Shown: positions 8,573-16,914, numbered from the stretch's first letter. The stretch is 25,754 nt of DNA from Candidatus Aminicenantota bacterium (GCA_016926925.1 JAFGNQ010000354.1:1-25754), one strand, 5' to 3'. The notes: generated by a model not told the origin, from the letters alone. Numbers and translations are program-made.

Positions 8573-9351
8573 TGTCCCGACCTCTCTAAAATATCTTTTG
8601 CAAGAATCATATAATCTTCCGCACCATATGAGGAAGGAGAGTACTCAAAGATGGTTAAGCCATGTGATGGACTTTCAGCCAAAGATATATTTTCTCTTAT
8701 CGGAAGAGTATATGCTTTATCTCCGAAATAAGTTCTTATCTTCTGGACAACTTCTCGATTAAGAATTTTCCTCCCATCATATCTGGTCGCACAAACTCCC
8801 ATGAGCTCTAATTGAGGATTCAATCGCTCTTTAATAATAGCAATCGAATCCAACAATTTGCTAAGTCCTTGCAAAGCCAGGAATTCTGTTTGTAGAGGGA
8901 TGAAAATCTCTCTTGCTGCGACAAGCGCGTTGAGCGTTAAGAGGCCCAGCGAGGGAGGGCAATCAATAAAAATAAAGTCATATTTTGTTGCACTGGAAAG
9001 AGCATTAGATAGAAGGAACTCACGCCCGGGAGTGTTGAATAATATCATTTCTGCTTCAGCCAATTCTAGGGAAGACGGTATAAAATCCATGCTAAAATCT
9101 TCAATGAGAACTTCGATAATAGCCTCCTCAAGGGAAACTTCACCTTTCAAGAGATTGTACACTGTCTTCTCAAGCTTGTGTGCAAGAATCCCTAAGCCAT
9201 ACGTTGCGTGGGATCCTGAATCGATGTCGATAAGAAGGATTTGTTTGCCGAGCCGAGTCAAAGCTGCGCTTAGATTAATGGCTGTCGTTGTTTTTCCAAC
9301 GCCTCCCTTTTGATTGGCTATTGCGACTATCCTTGGCTTCTTTGGCTCCAT
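8551..9351 (-). CDS. ParA/MinD-family ATPase (deviant Walker A)
   Basis: The protein has 266 residues from the ATG at 9351, the normal ParA/Soj length. The N-terminal deviant Walker A is KGGVGKTTT (residues 15-23), the Walker B region is FIFIDCPPSLGLLTLNAL, and the usual ParA C-terminal pattern (CATRYDGRK, IRENISLAESPSHGLTIFEY) is present. ParA ATPases segregate plasmids, chromosomes or protein cargo by nucleotide-dependent DNA binding. The usual DxDPQGN motif reads DIDSGSHAT here: the Asp residues are kept but P-Q-G-N is lost. The frame extends to 9453, but a predicted promoter at 9438-9466 lies across that end and the extra 34 residues are unlike ParA, so 9351 is preferred. No parB or repA is nearby. 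The chromosomal context suggests an orphan ParA positioning an unknown cargo. Confidence 0.9.
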   Translation of the reverse strand: MEPKKPRIVAIANQKGGVGKTTTAINLSAALTRLGKQILLIDIDSGSHATYGLGILAHKLEKTVYNLLKGEVSLEEAIIEVLIEDFSMDFIPSSLELAEAEMILFNTPGREFLLSNALSSATKYDFIFIDCPPSLGLLTLNALVAAREIFIPLQTEFLALQGLSKLLDSIAIIKERLNPQLELMGVCATRYDGRKILNREVVQKIRTYFGDKAYTLPIRENISLAESPSHGLTIFEYSPSSYGAEDYMILAKDILERSGQCVQQED

Positions 9352-9437
9352 CTGTAATTCTCGCCTTGTGCTAAAATTTGCATCAGAGCAACCAAACCGC
9401 TTCCCAGATACCTGAGAATGGTTCTCATGCATTAATA

Positions 9438-9466
9438 AATCTATGCAGAACACAGTTATCGGTCAA
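9438..9466 (-). promoter_or_regulatory. Candidate sigma-70 promoter of the parA operon
   Basis: Reading leftward, TTGACC (9461-9466) and TAGATT (9438-9443) are 17 bp apart. Transcription would begin around 9431, about 80 nt before the preferred start codon. The match is 5/6 and 4/6 to consensus. Confidence 0.5.
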
Positions 9467-9474
9467 TCCTCTTT

Positions 9475-9498
9475 AGGGGTGAAATCAGGGGTGATATT
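9475..9498. repeat. Two tandem 12-bp repeats upstream of the parA promoter
   Basis: AGGGGTGAAATC (9475-9486) is followed directly by AGGGGTGATATT (9487-9498), abutting the -35 side of the promoter. Related AGRGGTGAT sequences occur downstream of the operon (8056-8270). They could be binding sites for ParA or its partner, or an activator site. Confidence 0.55.
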
Positions 9499-9537
9499 CT
9501 CTCTTTGTCCGGTTAAACAAAGCAAAAAAAGGAGGGT

Positions 9538-9573
9538 GGCAATTTTTTTCTGAGATGAAGAAAAAAAGTTGCC
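9538..9573 (-). terminator. Hairpin terminator after the hydrolase gene
   Basis: A 12-bp stem (GGCAATTTTTTT at 9538-9549 against 9562-9573, one G-T pair) lies 12 bp past the hydrolase stop codon. Reading leftward a T-run (CCTCCTTTTTTT) follows; rightward, TGTCCTTTTTTG follows, so it may work in both directions. Confidence 0.65.
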
Positions 9574-9585
9574 TGTCCTTTTTTG

Positions 9586-10563
9586 TTAATGCAAATAGAC
9601 GGGGACTCCGACAATCTCGGAATTTTCAGGCCACTCTCCCTTAAGAAAGGTATTGACTGCGGAATAAAAAAGATCGGGGTCTTCCACAAAGGGCATATGT
9701 CCCGCGTTGGGAACAATGAAAAGGCGCGCAGTCTGTAGCCAGGCTACCCAGGTTCGGGAACCTTCCAGAGGGCAAGTCGGATCGCTATCTCCATGAATAG
9801 TCAAAACAGGAATTTTTATTGCATTCAGTTTATCCAACCAATCCCACTTTCCTAAAGAATCTATCACAGCACCTAGCTGAAAGTTTACATTGTCGGGCAT
9901 TTCATTCTCGAATTTGCATTTATCACTTCGAAAATGGCTGATTTTCTCCGGGTCATAAAAGATTCTCTTTAAGTATATTTCCCAGTATTTCTTGCAAAAA
10001 GTCTCTGGCACTGTACTTTCCAAAGCTTCTTCCTTCATTTTGTTCAATCGGGCTTGATTCTTTTCATCCATTGGAGTAGCCTTCGATTTCGCAAATAGCG
10101 CCTGAGTTGGAGGTAGCGGCCCTATTTGAATAATGCGGCTTACTCTCTCAGGATATTCCAGCGCGTAGAGAATGACCATTGCTCCCAGGTAGGACCAGCC
10201 AATCAGGGAGACTTTCTCCTTACCTAGATGCTGGCGCAGGCATTCCAGATCGGAAACCTCGTTATCCATGCTGATTTGAGATGCATTCGAAATGTGGCAT
10301 GACCGTCCTCGGTTGCGCATATCGTAGAAAATCAATGTACGATCTTTGGCGGCAAGTCTCTCAAACTCGTATTCCAAATACGCAGCAGCAGGAATGATGA
10401 TGACATCAGAACCTTCTCCTATTGACTTAAAATAGAGATGCACATTGTCCCCGATTTTAACAAACCCATCAGATGTTGACAGTCCCTGGAGCCGCCTTTC
10501 TCCCCTACATCCAAATGTCCAAATCAAAGCGCCGACGGATACAAAAGCTATGAATCGTTTCAT
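9586..10563 (-). CDS. Exported alpha/beta hydrolase, possibly proline iminopeptidase-like
   Basis: The protein has 325 residues from the ATG at 10563, preceded by a G-rich ribosome site (AGGGGG). The N-terminus is a signal peptide (MKRFIAFVSVGALIWTFGC), perhaps a lipoprotein signal, although the residue three before the Cys is Thr rather than the usual Leu. The alpha/beta hydrolase fold is indicated by the nucleophile elbow GWSYLG (Ser124), the acid in HGDSDPTCP (Asp261), the base in AGHMPF (His289), and the strand-rich core around YDMRNRGRS. Substrate cannot be read from sequence; a peptidase such as a proline iminopeptidase is a reasonable guess given the peptide-processing genes opposite. 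The gene diverges from the P1 peptidase gene. ATGs at 10605 and 10584 lie upstream but have poor ribosome sites. Confidence 0.85.
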   Translation of the reverse strand: MKRFIAFVSVGALIWTFGCRGERRLQGLSTSDGFVKIGDNVHLYFKSIGEGSDVIIIPAAAYLEYEFERLAAKDRTLIFYDMRNRGRSCHISNASQISMDNEVSDLECLRQHLGKEKVSLIGWSYLGAMVILYALEYPERVSRIIQIGPLPPTQALFAKSKATPMDEKNQARLNKMKEEALESTVPETFCKKYWEIYLKRIFYDPEKISHFRSDKCKFENEMPDNVNFQLGAVIDSLGKWDWLDKLNAIKIPVLTIHGDSDPTCPLEGSRTWVAWLQTARLFIVPNAGHMPFVEDPDLFYSAVNTFLKGEWPENSEIVGVPVYLH

Positions 10564-10658
10564 CCCTCCGCCCCCTGTATTCATTTCTCCATTACAAGAA
10601 ATCATTTATACAGAAGTATATTGCTTCATTCTATCAAAACAGCTTGCTCGCTTTAAGA

Positions 10659-10687
10659 TTGATTTTTTAGATAGTATTCAATAACAT
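10659..10687 (+). promoter_or_regulatory. Weak candidate promoter for the P1 peptidase gene
   Basis: TTGATT (10659-10664) and TAACAT (10682-10687) are separated by 17 bp, about 30 bp before the start codon. The -10 matches only 4/6. Confidence 0.3.
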
Positions 10688-10718
10688 CATATCATTATGT
10701 TTCTCCAAGGAGAACCCC

Positions 10719-11855
10719 ATGAAATCCTTAACCTTTTATCTTTTGTTTTTTCTAGTCTTTGGGCTGAGCATGTCCTCATCCGAAGATAAACCCCGTTTAA
10801 GAGAGTTCGGTATTGAAACTGGAGTTCTGAAGCCGGGACAATGGAATGCCATCACCGATGTATCCGGCATAAAAGTCGGTCATATCACTCTCATTGAAGG
10901 GGATAAAATCCGCACGGGCGTGACGGCAATCCTCCCTCATGAAGGAAATATCTATCAGGAAAGTGTACCGGGTGCGATGTATGTGGCCAACGGATACGGA
11001 AAACTAATGGGATATACCCAGGTCACGGAGCTGGGAAACATCGAAACTCCGATCGTACTTACAAATACACTAAGCGTACCGACTGCCGCCAACGCTCTCA
11101 TCAGCTTCACTCTTGGCTTAGCTGGAAATGAAAATGTTTACTCTGTAAATGCAGTAGTCGGAGAGACAAATGATGGCTTTTTGAACGACATCCGAGGAAG
11201 GCATGTTAAGGAAAGCCATGTGATCGAGGCAATAAAAAATGCAAAATCAGGACCGGTAGAAGAAGGGTGTGTGGGAGCAGGAACCGGAACTCAATGCTTC
11301 AAGTGGAAAGGGGGGATCGGGACTTCATCACGGAAACTCCCGGATTCAAGAGGAGGCTACACGGTCGGCGTCCTCGTACAGACTAATTTCGGAGGTATAC
11401 TTCAAATCAACGGATATCCTATAGAAAAAGAAATCGGCAATTATTATATGGCCGGAGAGCGTGGTTCATTGTCGGAAGGCTCCTGCATGATAGTCGTAGC
11501 CACAGATGCACCTCTGGATAGCAGAAATTTGAGTCGGCTTGCTAAGCGAGCACTGCTGGGAATACCAAGGACCGGTGGGTTTTACGCAAACGGAAGCGGC
11601 GATTACGCCATCGCATTCAGCACTGCGCTTGAAGTAAGAATACAGCGTACCTCAAACGAAAAAACGTTGAAAATCGAGGTTCTCAGGAACGAGCTTATGT
11701 CTCCTCTTTTTTTGGCCGCAGCAGAAGCAGCAGAAGAAGCCATTCTGAATTCCATGTTCAAAGCGACGACGATGGAAGGCAGGGATGGAAACAAACTTGA
11801 AGCATTGCCCCTGGAAAAAGTTCGAGAGATAATGAAGTGGAGGCAAAAGGAATGA
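10719..11855 (+). CDS. P1-family (DmpA/BapA-type) aminopeptidase, exported
   Basis: The 378-residue protein resembles DmpA L-aminopeptidase/D-esterase and beta-peptidyl aminopeptidases, autoprocessing N-terminal-nucleophile hydrolases. Typical blocks are present: NAITDVSGIKVGH, GVTAILPH, GYGKLMGYTQVTELGNIETPIVLTNT, VGETNDGFLNDIRG, and GVGAGTG-like GCVGAGTGTQ. The self-cleavage site is Gly254-Ser255 in EGSCMIVVATDAPL, making Ser255 the nucleophile. A signal peptide (residues about 1-19) means processing outside the cytoplasm. The start has AAGGAG 6 nt upstream. It overlaps the racemase gene by 4 bp. Family members release N-terminal D- or beta-amino acids from short peptides, fitting a D-amino acid pathway with the neighbouring racemase; the exact specificity is unknown. 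Confidence 0.9.
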   Translation: MKSLTFYLLFFLVFGLSMSSSEDKPRLREFGIETGVLKPGQWNAITDVSGIKVGHITLIEGDKIRTGVTAILPHEGNIYQESVPGAMYVANGYGKLMGYTQVTELGNIETPIVLTNTLSVPTAANALISFTLGLAGNENVYSVNAVVGETNDGFLNDIRGRHVKESHVIEAIKNAKSGPVEEGCVGAGTGTQCFKWKGGIGTSSRKLPDSRGGYTVGVLVQTNFGGILQINGYPIEKEIGNYYMAGERGSLSEGSCMIVVATDAPLDSRNLSRLAKRALLGIPRTGGFYANGSGDYAIAFSTALEVRIQRTSNEKTLKIEVLRNELMSPLFLAAAEAAEEAILNSMFKATTMEGRDGNKLEALPLEKVREIMKWRQKE

Positions 11856-12562
11856 CAAAGACCATCGGCATCCTCGGTGGAATGGGCCCTGAGGCGACAG
11901 AATACATGTTCGACTTGATTCTCAAAAACACAAAGGCAGAAGAAGACCAAGACCACATACCCGTTTTAATCTACAGCAATCCCAAAATTCCTCACAGGAC
12001 TAATGCCATTTTTAAAAAAGGGCCTTCCCCCACGCCTCTCCTCATCAAAGGAATCAAAAAATTGATCCAAGCCGGAGCGGATTTCATCATCATCCCCTGT
12101 GTCACGGCTCATTATTTTTTGCCCGAAGTGGCTCAAACAGTCGATTTTTCCTATCTGAGTCTTCTCGAAGAATCCTTACATTGGGCAAAGGATCACATTC
12201 CAGGCTTAAAAAAAGCCGGTCTCATATCCAGCACCGGAACTTTGCAGTCAGGACTTTTTCATAAAACCTATGAAAAAGCAGGAGTGCAGGTCATCGGACC
12301 CGAAGAAAGTGAACAAGAAAAAGTAATGCAAGCCATATACGGACCGAGCGGCATCAAAGCGGGATTCACCAAGGGTTTATCCAAAGAATGGATCGTCAAC
12401 ACGGCTAAAATCCTCATAGGAAGAGGAGCAGAAGCCATCATTGCGGGCTGCACAGAGATTCCTCTGGTCCTAAAGCCTGAGGACATCGCTGTGCCATTGA
12501 TCGAACCCATGCAAATAGTTGCTCAAGCAAGCATTCTTAAGGCCGGTTACGAATTGAGATAA
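11852..12562 (+). CDS. Aspartate/glutamate racemase family protein
   Basis: The protein has 236 residues from the ATG at 11852, which overlaps the upstream stop codon as ATGA and has GGAGG 8 nt upstream; a GTG at 11837 is possible but unneeded. It begins with the family signature TIGILGGMGPEAT and has the two catalytic cysteines expected of PLP-independent Asp/Glu racemases: Cys83 in IIPCVTAHYF and Cys200 in AGCTEIPL. Such enzymes interconvert L- and D-aspartate or glutamate in the cytoplasm. The residue after the first catalytic Cys is normally Asn (PCNTAH) and is Val here, which could change substrate or activity. No signal peptide is seen. Tight coupling to the exported P1 peptidase implies racemisation of amino acids freed by it. 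Confidence 0.9.
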   Translation: MTKTIGILGGMGPEATEYMFDLILKNTKAEEDQDHIPVLIYSNPKIPHRTNAIFKKGPSPTPLLIKGIKKLIQAGADFIIIPCVTAHYFLPEVAQTVDFSYLSLLEESLHWAKDHIPGLKKAGLISSTGTLQSGLFHKTYEKAGVQVIGPEESEQEKVMQAIYGPSGIKAGFTKGLSKEWIVNTAKILIGRGAEAIIAGCTEIPLVLKPEDIAVPLIEPMQIVAQASILKAGYELR

Positions 12563-12625
12563 GATTCGACTATTGATACCGAAGTTGCTTCAAACCCTCA
12601 TAAGCCTGTCCCCATTTTGTATGGA

Positions 12626-12654
12626 TTGACAGAAAGATTTATAGTTTGTATAAA
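12626..12654 (+). promoter_or_regulatory. Strong sigma-70 promoter for the C69 dipeptidase gene
   Basis: TTGACA (12626-12631, perfect) and TATAAA (12649-12654, 5/6) are exactly 17 bp apart. The predicted transcript has an untranslated leader of about 135 nt before the GTG start and may run on through the rightward gene cluster. Confidence 0.75.
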
Positions 12655-12796
12655 TAAAGTTCACCGGGGTCAATGCAATATATTACTTTCCTATTAAAGA
12701 AAACAGAATGGACTGAAAACAATCACTAGTGCTTTTTCCAGACCCGGAAAACTTATAGAAAATAACGATCGGAACGAAAACTCAAAGGAGGTAAAA

Positions 12797-14551
12797 GTGA
12801 AGGGCAAAAAGCTATTCTTGCTGGCGGCTATGCTTTTTATCTGTTTCGCACTCATCAGCACATTTTCTCTCAACGGGCATGAAGGCAAGGAGTGCGTTTC
12901 GTGCCTTAAGGAGTATGCCTTAGACGGCTGTACAGTCATCATGGTGGGTAAAAACGCATCCACTGACGGTTCGGTCATTGCAACACATACGTGTGATTGT
13001 GGTCTTTGCGACTGGACTTTCCGCCGTATTCCTCCGGCCGACCACAAAGAAGGTGCGATGCGAAAAATTTACCACATCAACCAGTTTGAAACATTCCCTC
13101 CCGATACAGGCTTGAAGTGGGAAAAAATCAAGGAAAACTACACAGGACTTGAAATCCCGCAAGTTCCCCACACTTACGGCTATATTCATGGAGACTTTGG
13201 GTACATGAATGATAACCAGGTTGCCTTCGGGGAATCTACGATCGGCTGCCAATCCAAAATGGAAAACCCTACGCCATCGGCAAAATTCGATATTACCATG
13301 CTCACATTGATCGCCATGGAGAGAGCCAAAACAGCCCGCGATGCTGTAAAGATCATGGGAGAATTGGGTGAAAAATACGGTTATGGTTTTACCGATACGG
13401 GCGAGATGCTGGCCGTAACAGATCCCAACGAGGTCTGGGTTTTCGAGATCATGCCTGTCGGCCCCCTCTGGACTCCGGAAAGCGGCAAACCGGGAGCGGT
13501 CTGGTGTGCAGCTCGTGTTCCCGATGACCACGTCAGTGTCTGTCCCAATGAATCACGCATAGGGGAGATCGACTTGAACAAGCCGGATTACTTCATGGCT
13601 TCACCGAACGCCGTTTCTTATGCTATCGACAACGGTTATTACGATCCCAAAAGCGGGAAACCTTTCAATTGGAAGAAAGCTTATTCCCCGGTCGAAGCCA
13701 GTGCAACCAGCAGCAAAGGATCCCGGGCGCGACTTTGGGCTTTCTTTAACCTGGTAGCTCCCTCCATGAAGCTCAGTCCGGATACGCCGAACATGGACCT
13801 CCCGTTTTCCGTTAAAGCGGACAAAAAGTTCTCGGCTTATGACATCATGAAGATGACCCGCTATAAATTCGAGGGAACGCCCTTCGATCCGTCCAAAGGA
13901 CTTCAGGGAGGACCGTTTGCCAACCCGAATTTCATCCCCTACGGTTTTGAATATGAAGGGAAAAAATACAACACCCCGCGTGTTATAGGCGTCAACCGGG
14001 CCGAATACGTCACAGTAACTCAAGTGAGGAGCTGGCTTCCGAACCCCATAGGCGGAATTCTCTGGCTGGCTTTCGGCCCACAGGATACGGGATGTTTTAT
14101 GCCCCTTTACAACGGAATGACCCAAATTCCCCGGTCATTCGAAATCGGAGACCACTTTGAATTCAATCGCGAATCCGCCAGATGGGCAACCGACTATGTG
14201 GATTTTCACACGCAAGTGCTCTATTCTCTTGCGATCGAGGACGTCAGAAAAGCCCAGGATAAATGGGAAGGGAGCGCGGTTGCTAGAGTACCAATCATCG
14301 ATGAAGCTGCTCTTAAAATCTACAAGGACGATCCTAAAAAAGCCATTGAATATTTAACGGACTACAGCATCAACAACTCCACCAATGTCATCGATGCCTG
14401 GTGGAAATTGGGAGATGACCTCCTCGTAAAGTACAACAAGCTCTGGATTTACAACGTCCGAGAGAGAAAGAGAGCGCCGCTGAAATTTCCCGATTGGTAT
14501 CTCAAAGAACTCATCGAGTACAACCAACTGGTTCCGGAAGAAGAGAAATAA
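12797..14551 (+). CDS. Exported C69-family dipeptidase
   Basis: The 584-residue protein belongs to the C69 (PepD/dipeptidase A) family of N-terminal-nucleophile hydrolases. The GTG start has AAAGGAGG 5 nt upstream. A signal peptide (about 1-26) precedes a Cys-rich stretch. Cys45, in DGCTVIMVGKNASTDGS, is the expected nucleophile freed by removal of the preceding residues. Other family-like blocks include GYIHGDFGYMNDNQVAFGES, RVPDDHVSVCPNESRIGE and GPQDTGCFMPLYNG. C69 dipeptidases cleave a broad range of dipeptides. Length fits the longer exported members of the family. It sits behind its own strong promoter and ahead of the DUF6305-like and permease genes, consistent with extracytoplasmic peptide breakdown before uptake. 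Confidence 0.9.
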   Translation: MKGKKLFLLAAMLFICFALISTFSLNGHEGKECVSCLKEYALDGCTVIMVGKNASTDGSVIATHTCDCGLCDWTFRRIPPADHKEGAMRKIYHINQFETFPPDTGLKWEKIKENYTGLEIPQVPHTYGYIHGDFGYMNDNQVAFGESTIGCQSKMENPTPSAKFDITMLTLIAMERAKTARDAVKIMGELGEKYGYGFTDTGEMLAVTDPNEVWVFEIMPVGPLWTPESGKPGAVWCAARVPDDHVSVCPNESRIGEIDLNKPDYFMASPNAVSYAIDNGYYDPKSGKPFNWKKAYSPVEASATSSKGSRARLWAFFNLVAPSMKLSPDTPNMDLPFSVKADKKFSAYDIMKMTRYKFEGTPFDPSKGLQGGPFANPNFIPYGFEYEGKKYNTPRVIGVNRAEYVTVTQVRSWLPNPIGGILWLAFGPQDTGCFMPLYNGMTQIPRSFEIGDHFEFNRESARWATDYVDFHTQVLYSLAIEDVRKAQDKWEGSAVARVPIIDEAALKIYKDDPKKAIEYLTDYSINNSTNVIDAWWKLGDDLLVKYNKLWIYNVRERKRAPLKFPDWYLKELIEYNQLVPEEEK

Positions 14552-14590
14552 TAATCCGAAGATTCGTACAAAAAACCTGGATTCTGCTGC

Positions 14591-14633
14591 CAGAATAGGC
14601 ATAAAAGGGCATTGAGAACGCCCTTCTATTCTG
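14591..14633 (+). promoter_or_regulatory. Two-tier stem-loop between dipeptidase and DUF6305-like genes
   Basis: CAGAATAG (14591-14598) pairs with CTATTCTG (14626-14633), and within it AAGGGC (14605-14610) pairs with GCCCTT (14620-14625), leaving a 6-nt bulge on one side. No T-run follows, so it is more likely an RNA-stabilising or attenuating structure than an intrinsic terminator. Confidence 0.55.
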
Positions 14634-14674
14634 ACCCTGAATTCCAACAATCTATAAAAGGAGCTCATCAACAA

Positions 14675-15343
14675 ATGAAAGGATTCATAAAAAATTCATT
14701 TTTCGTCACATTTGTCCTGGCTGTCACTTTCGTCATGACAGCTCCTGCACTGTATGCGGAGGACATTCCCAAAGTGGAATATCCTGTCCTGACAACTTCT
14801 GCCGGACAGAGCACGGATGTAGAAACCTTGAATATTATCGCGGAAGAGGCAGGGATCAAGTACGACTACTGTGATGTGCCAACAGCGGCAATTCTTAAGG
14901 ACGGCGTAGGTTTGGGAGGAAGAGAATCCGCCGATACGGGTTTTCACGCGGAGATTCACACCGACCTCGCTAAATACCCCAGGGGGACACCGTACAAAAC
15001 CATCATCTTTGCCATCGGCGCCAGTTTGAAAGGGATGGGAGCATCTGGGCTCACTATTGAAGATGAGGTAAAACGCTTGAAAGAAGTTATTGACTACTGC
15101 AAAAAAAATAAAATTTTCATCATCGCTTTACACATCGGCGGAGTTTCAAAAAGGGGGGCCCCTGGAGGGGATAACGAGAGGATGATCGATACTGTCGCTC
15201 CTTACGCGGACTACATTATTTCCGCTAAGGACAGCAATAAAGACGGACGTTTCTCAAGCATCGCCCAGGAAAAAGGGATTCCCTATACGGAAGTTGAATA
15301 TGCCCTCGGAGTAGTCGATATCCTGAAAACAGCTTTTCAGTAA
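14675..15343 (+). CDS. Exported DUF6305-like protein of unknown function
   Basis: The protein has 222 residues from the ATG at 14675, which begins a clear signal peptide ending near ALYA (residue 28); AAAGGAG lies upstream with a long 11-nt gap. A longer frame from 14612 spoils the signal peptide. The mature protein looks like a small alpha/beta (Rossmann-like) domain: PVLTTSAGQSTDVETLNIIAEEAG, then IFAIGASLKGMGASG, IIALHIGG and SAKDSNKDG. These blocks match my memory of the DUF6305 family, which has no established function; I cannot confirm it here. It lies between a dipeptidase and a permease, so an extracytoplasmic binding or accessory role in transport is possible. It is not a recognisable TRAP or ABC solute-binding protein. 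Confidence 0.75.
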   Translation: MKGFIKNSFFVTFVLAVTFVMTAPALYAEDIPKVEYPVLTTSAGQSTDVETLNIIAEEAGIKYDYCDVPTAAILKDGVGLGGRESADTGFHAEIHTDLAKYPRGTPYKTIIFAIGASLKGMGASGLTIEDEVKRLKEVIDYCKKNKIFIIALHIGGVSKRGAPGGDNERMIDTVAPYADYIISAKDSNKDGRFSSIAQEKGIPYTEVEYALGVVDILKTAFQ

Positions 15344-15446
15344 AACATCGAACATTCTCTTGCGGATGCTGAATCTTTTCTAATCCGGATTGTTTCCAGG
15401 GGAGAAATTTAACAGTTAAAATATTCATCTCAAATGGCCTAATTCA

Positions 15447-15471
15447 CCCGGTAATAACTAAAAATACCGGG
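15447..15471 (+). promoter_or_regulatory. Stem-loop upstream of the permease gene
   Basis: CCCGGTA (15447-15453) pairs perfectly with TACCGGG (15465-15471) around an A-rich 11-nt loop, 50 bp before the permease start. No T-run follows. It may tune expression between the DUF6305-like gene and the permease gene, or be an operator. Confidence 0.5.
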
Positions 15472-15520
15472 AGAATGTTATATGAATTTCTAAGGTCACG
15501 AGTATAACGGAGCAGATCTT

Positions 15521-16834
15521 ATGTACTTACAGACTGGAATCATATTAGCGGTAATGGTCTTTACCTATGCGGCTGCAAAATGGAAAAATTTATCGGTCGA
15601 ACTCAGCATGCTTACCGCTTCGGTCGCAGGCGGTTTGGCCGGAACTTTTGTTCACACTCCACCCATAGGACAACTTGTGCGCCATCTGGTAGAGGGAAGT
15701 TTTACTTACCTCGATGTCATTCTTGTTTTTACGACAGCCACTCTCTTCATGGCCATTGTCTCCGAATCGGGAGGTGTGAATTATGTTGTTCGCGGGACAA
15801 TAAAAATATTTTATAACAAGCGCGTCATTGCTCTCCTATTGCTCATGATCATCATCTTGATTCCCGGAGCTTTGACCGGGGCGGGAAGTGTGTCTCTTCT
15901 TGTGGTCGGGGCACCGATCGCCATGGCCCTCGGCTATCTGGGAATCTCCGAGAAACGAGTTGCTGCTATTCTCTTTATTGTAGCTGGATTGAGTGCTGCC
16001 GCTCCCCCGGTCAACATCTGGGCCATGATCCTCTGTGCAGGCACAGCCATTCCCTATGTCGGTTTTGAGCTTCCGCTCGGGATTCCGGTCCTTCTTCTCG
16101 GAACCTTTACAGTTCTGAGCTTGGGTTTGAAGAAAGAAAAGGAGTCAAGCCTAAAACAAGCGCTCCAGGATATGCCTGAGGTGCCTGAAAAAATGAGCTG
16201 GTGGAGAGTTCTTCTGCCTTTTGTGGTGTTCTTCGGACTCGTTGTGGTTTACCGAATATGGCCCTTTGAAATGCCGATTCTGGGATTGCCTCTGCAGTTT
16301 ATGATTGCCGCTGTCGTCGCCCTCTTGGTCAGTCCGAAACGGATTAACATCCTGACCCTCTCCCGTAATACAGTTAAAAGGCTCCTTCCACTGCTGGCGA
16401 CGATTGCGATTGTCGGCTCTCTACAGCAAGTCATGACGGCAACAGGAGTTCGAGGCCTCCTCTCCTTTGCCGTGATCAGCACCCCTCTCTTGTTGCTCTA
16501 TCTTTCACTTATCGTGATCGTTCCTATCTCCGAAGGAGTGCTCACTTACGGAGCGGCTGCCATCATCGGAATTCCTCTGATTTGGTATTTGGATTCCATC
16601 GGGCTTCATGCCACGGTGGCAATTGCCGGTCTAACATTGCTCTGGCCCCTGGGCGACGGACTCCCGCCCACAGCACTCATAGGGCGGCTGAGCGTGATGG
16701 TATCGGATTATAAAGGGTCTTATTGGACATTCCTCAAGAGCACTTGGTTGCCTTGGATCGTCATCACAATCGTGGGAATTCTCATGGTGATTTACAGCGC
16801 ACGATTGGGATTTCTGGTCCGATGGAGCATGTGA
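15521..16834 (+). CDS. DctM-like (IT superfamily) multi-pass permease
   Basis: The 437-residue protein has about 11-12 hydrophobic helices and the look of a TRAP large subunit or related ion-transporter-superfamily permease. Helical-hairpin motifs include GALTGAGSVSLLVVGAPIAMALGYLGISEKRVAAIL, in which a glycine-rich re-entrant loop is followed by a short basic turn, and the second-half counterpart WPLGDGLPPTALIGRLS. The start has CGGAG 8 nt upstream. No TRAP small subunit (DctQ) or DctP-type binding protein is adjacent, so it may work with the DUF6305-like protein and the downstream microprotein, or alone as a secondary carrier. Substrate is not readable; context suggests an amino acid, short peptide or N-acyl amino acid. 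Confidence 0.8.
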   Translation: MYLQTGIILAVMVFTYAAAKWKNLSVELSMLTASVAGGLAGTFVHTPPIGQLVRHLVEGSFTYLDVILVFTTATLFMAIVSESGGVNYVVRGTIKIFYNKRVIALLLLMIIILIPGALTGAGSVSLLVVGAPIAMALGYLGISEKRVAAILFIVAGLSAAAPPVNIWAMILCAGTAIPYVGFELPLGIPVLLLGTFTVLSLGLKKEKESSLKQALQDMPEVPEKMSWWRVLLPFVVFFGLVVVYRIWPFEMPILGLPLQFMIAAVVALLVSPKRINILTLSRNTVKRLLPLLATIAIVGSLQQVMTATGVRGLLSFAVISTPLLLLYLSLIVIVPISEGVLTYGAAAIIGIPLIWYLDSIGLHATVAIAGLTLLWPLGDGLPPTALIGRLSVMVSDYKGSYWTFLKSTWLPWIVITIVGILMVIYSARLGFLVRWSM

Positions 16835-16914
16835 TTTCCGAGGAACCAACGAATATCTGTGAGGAAAAAAGAACTTGAAATGAGGAATCGATAAATCATC
16901 GGGGAGGTTTGAAG

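Noticed and set aside
8551..9351. ParA as evidence for a plasmid or phage origin
   Set aside because: No replication, ParB, integrase or phage genes in the window; orphan chromosomal ParA genes are common.
9487..9498. Exact 12-mer AGGGGTGATATT also found inside the VWFA gene near 19642
   Set aside because: A single 12-bp match in coding DNA is expected by chance in a window this size.
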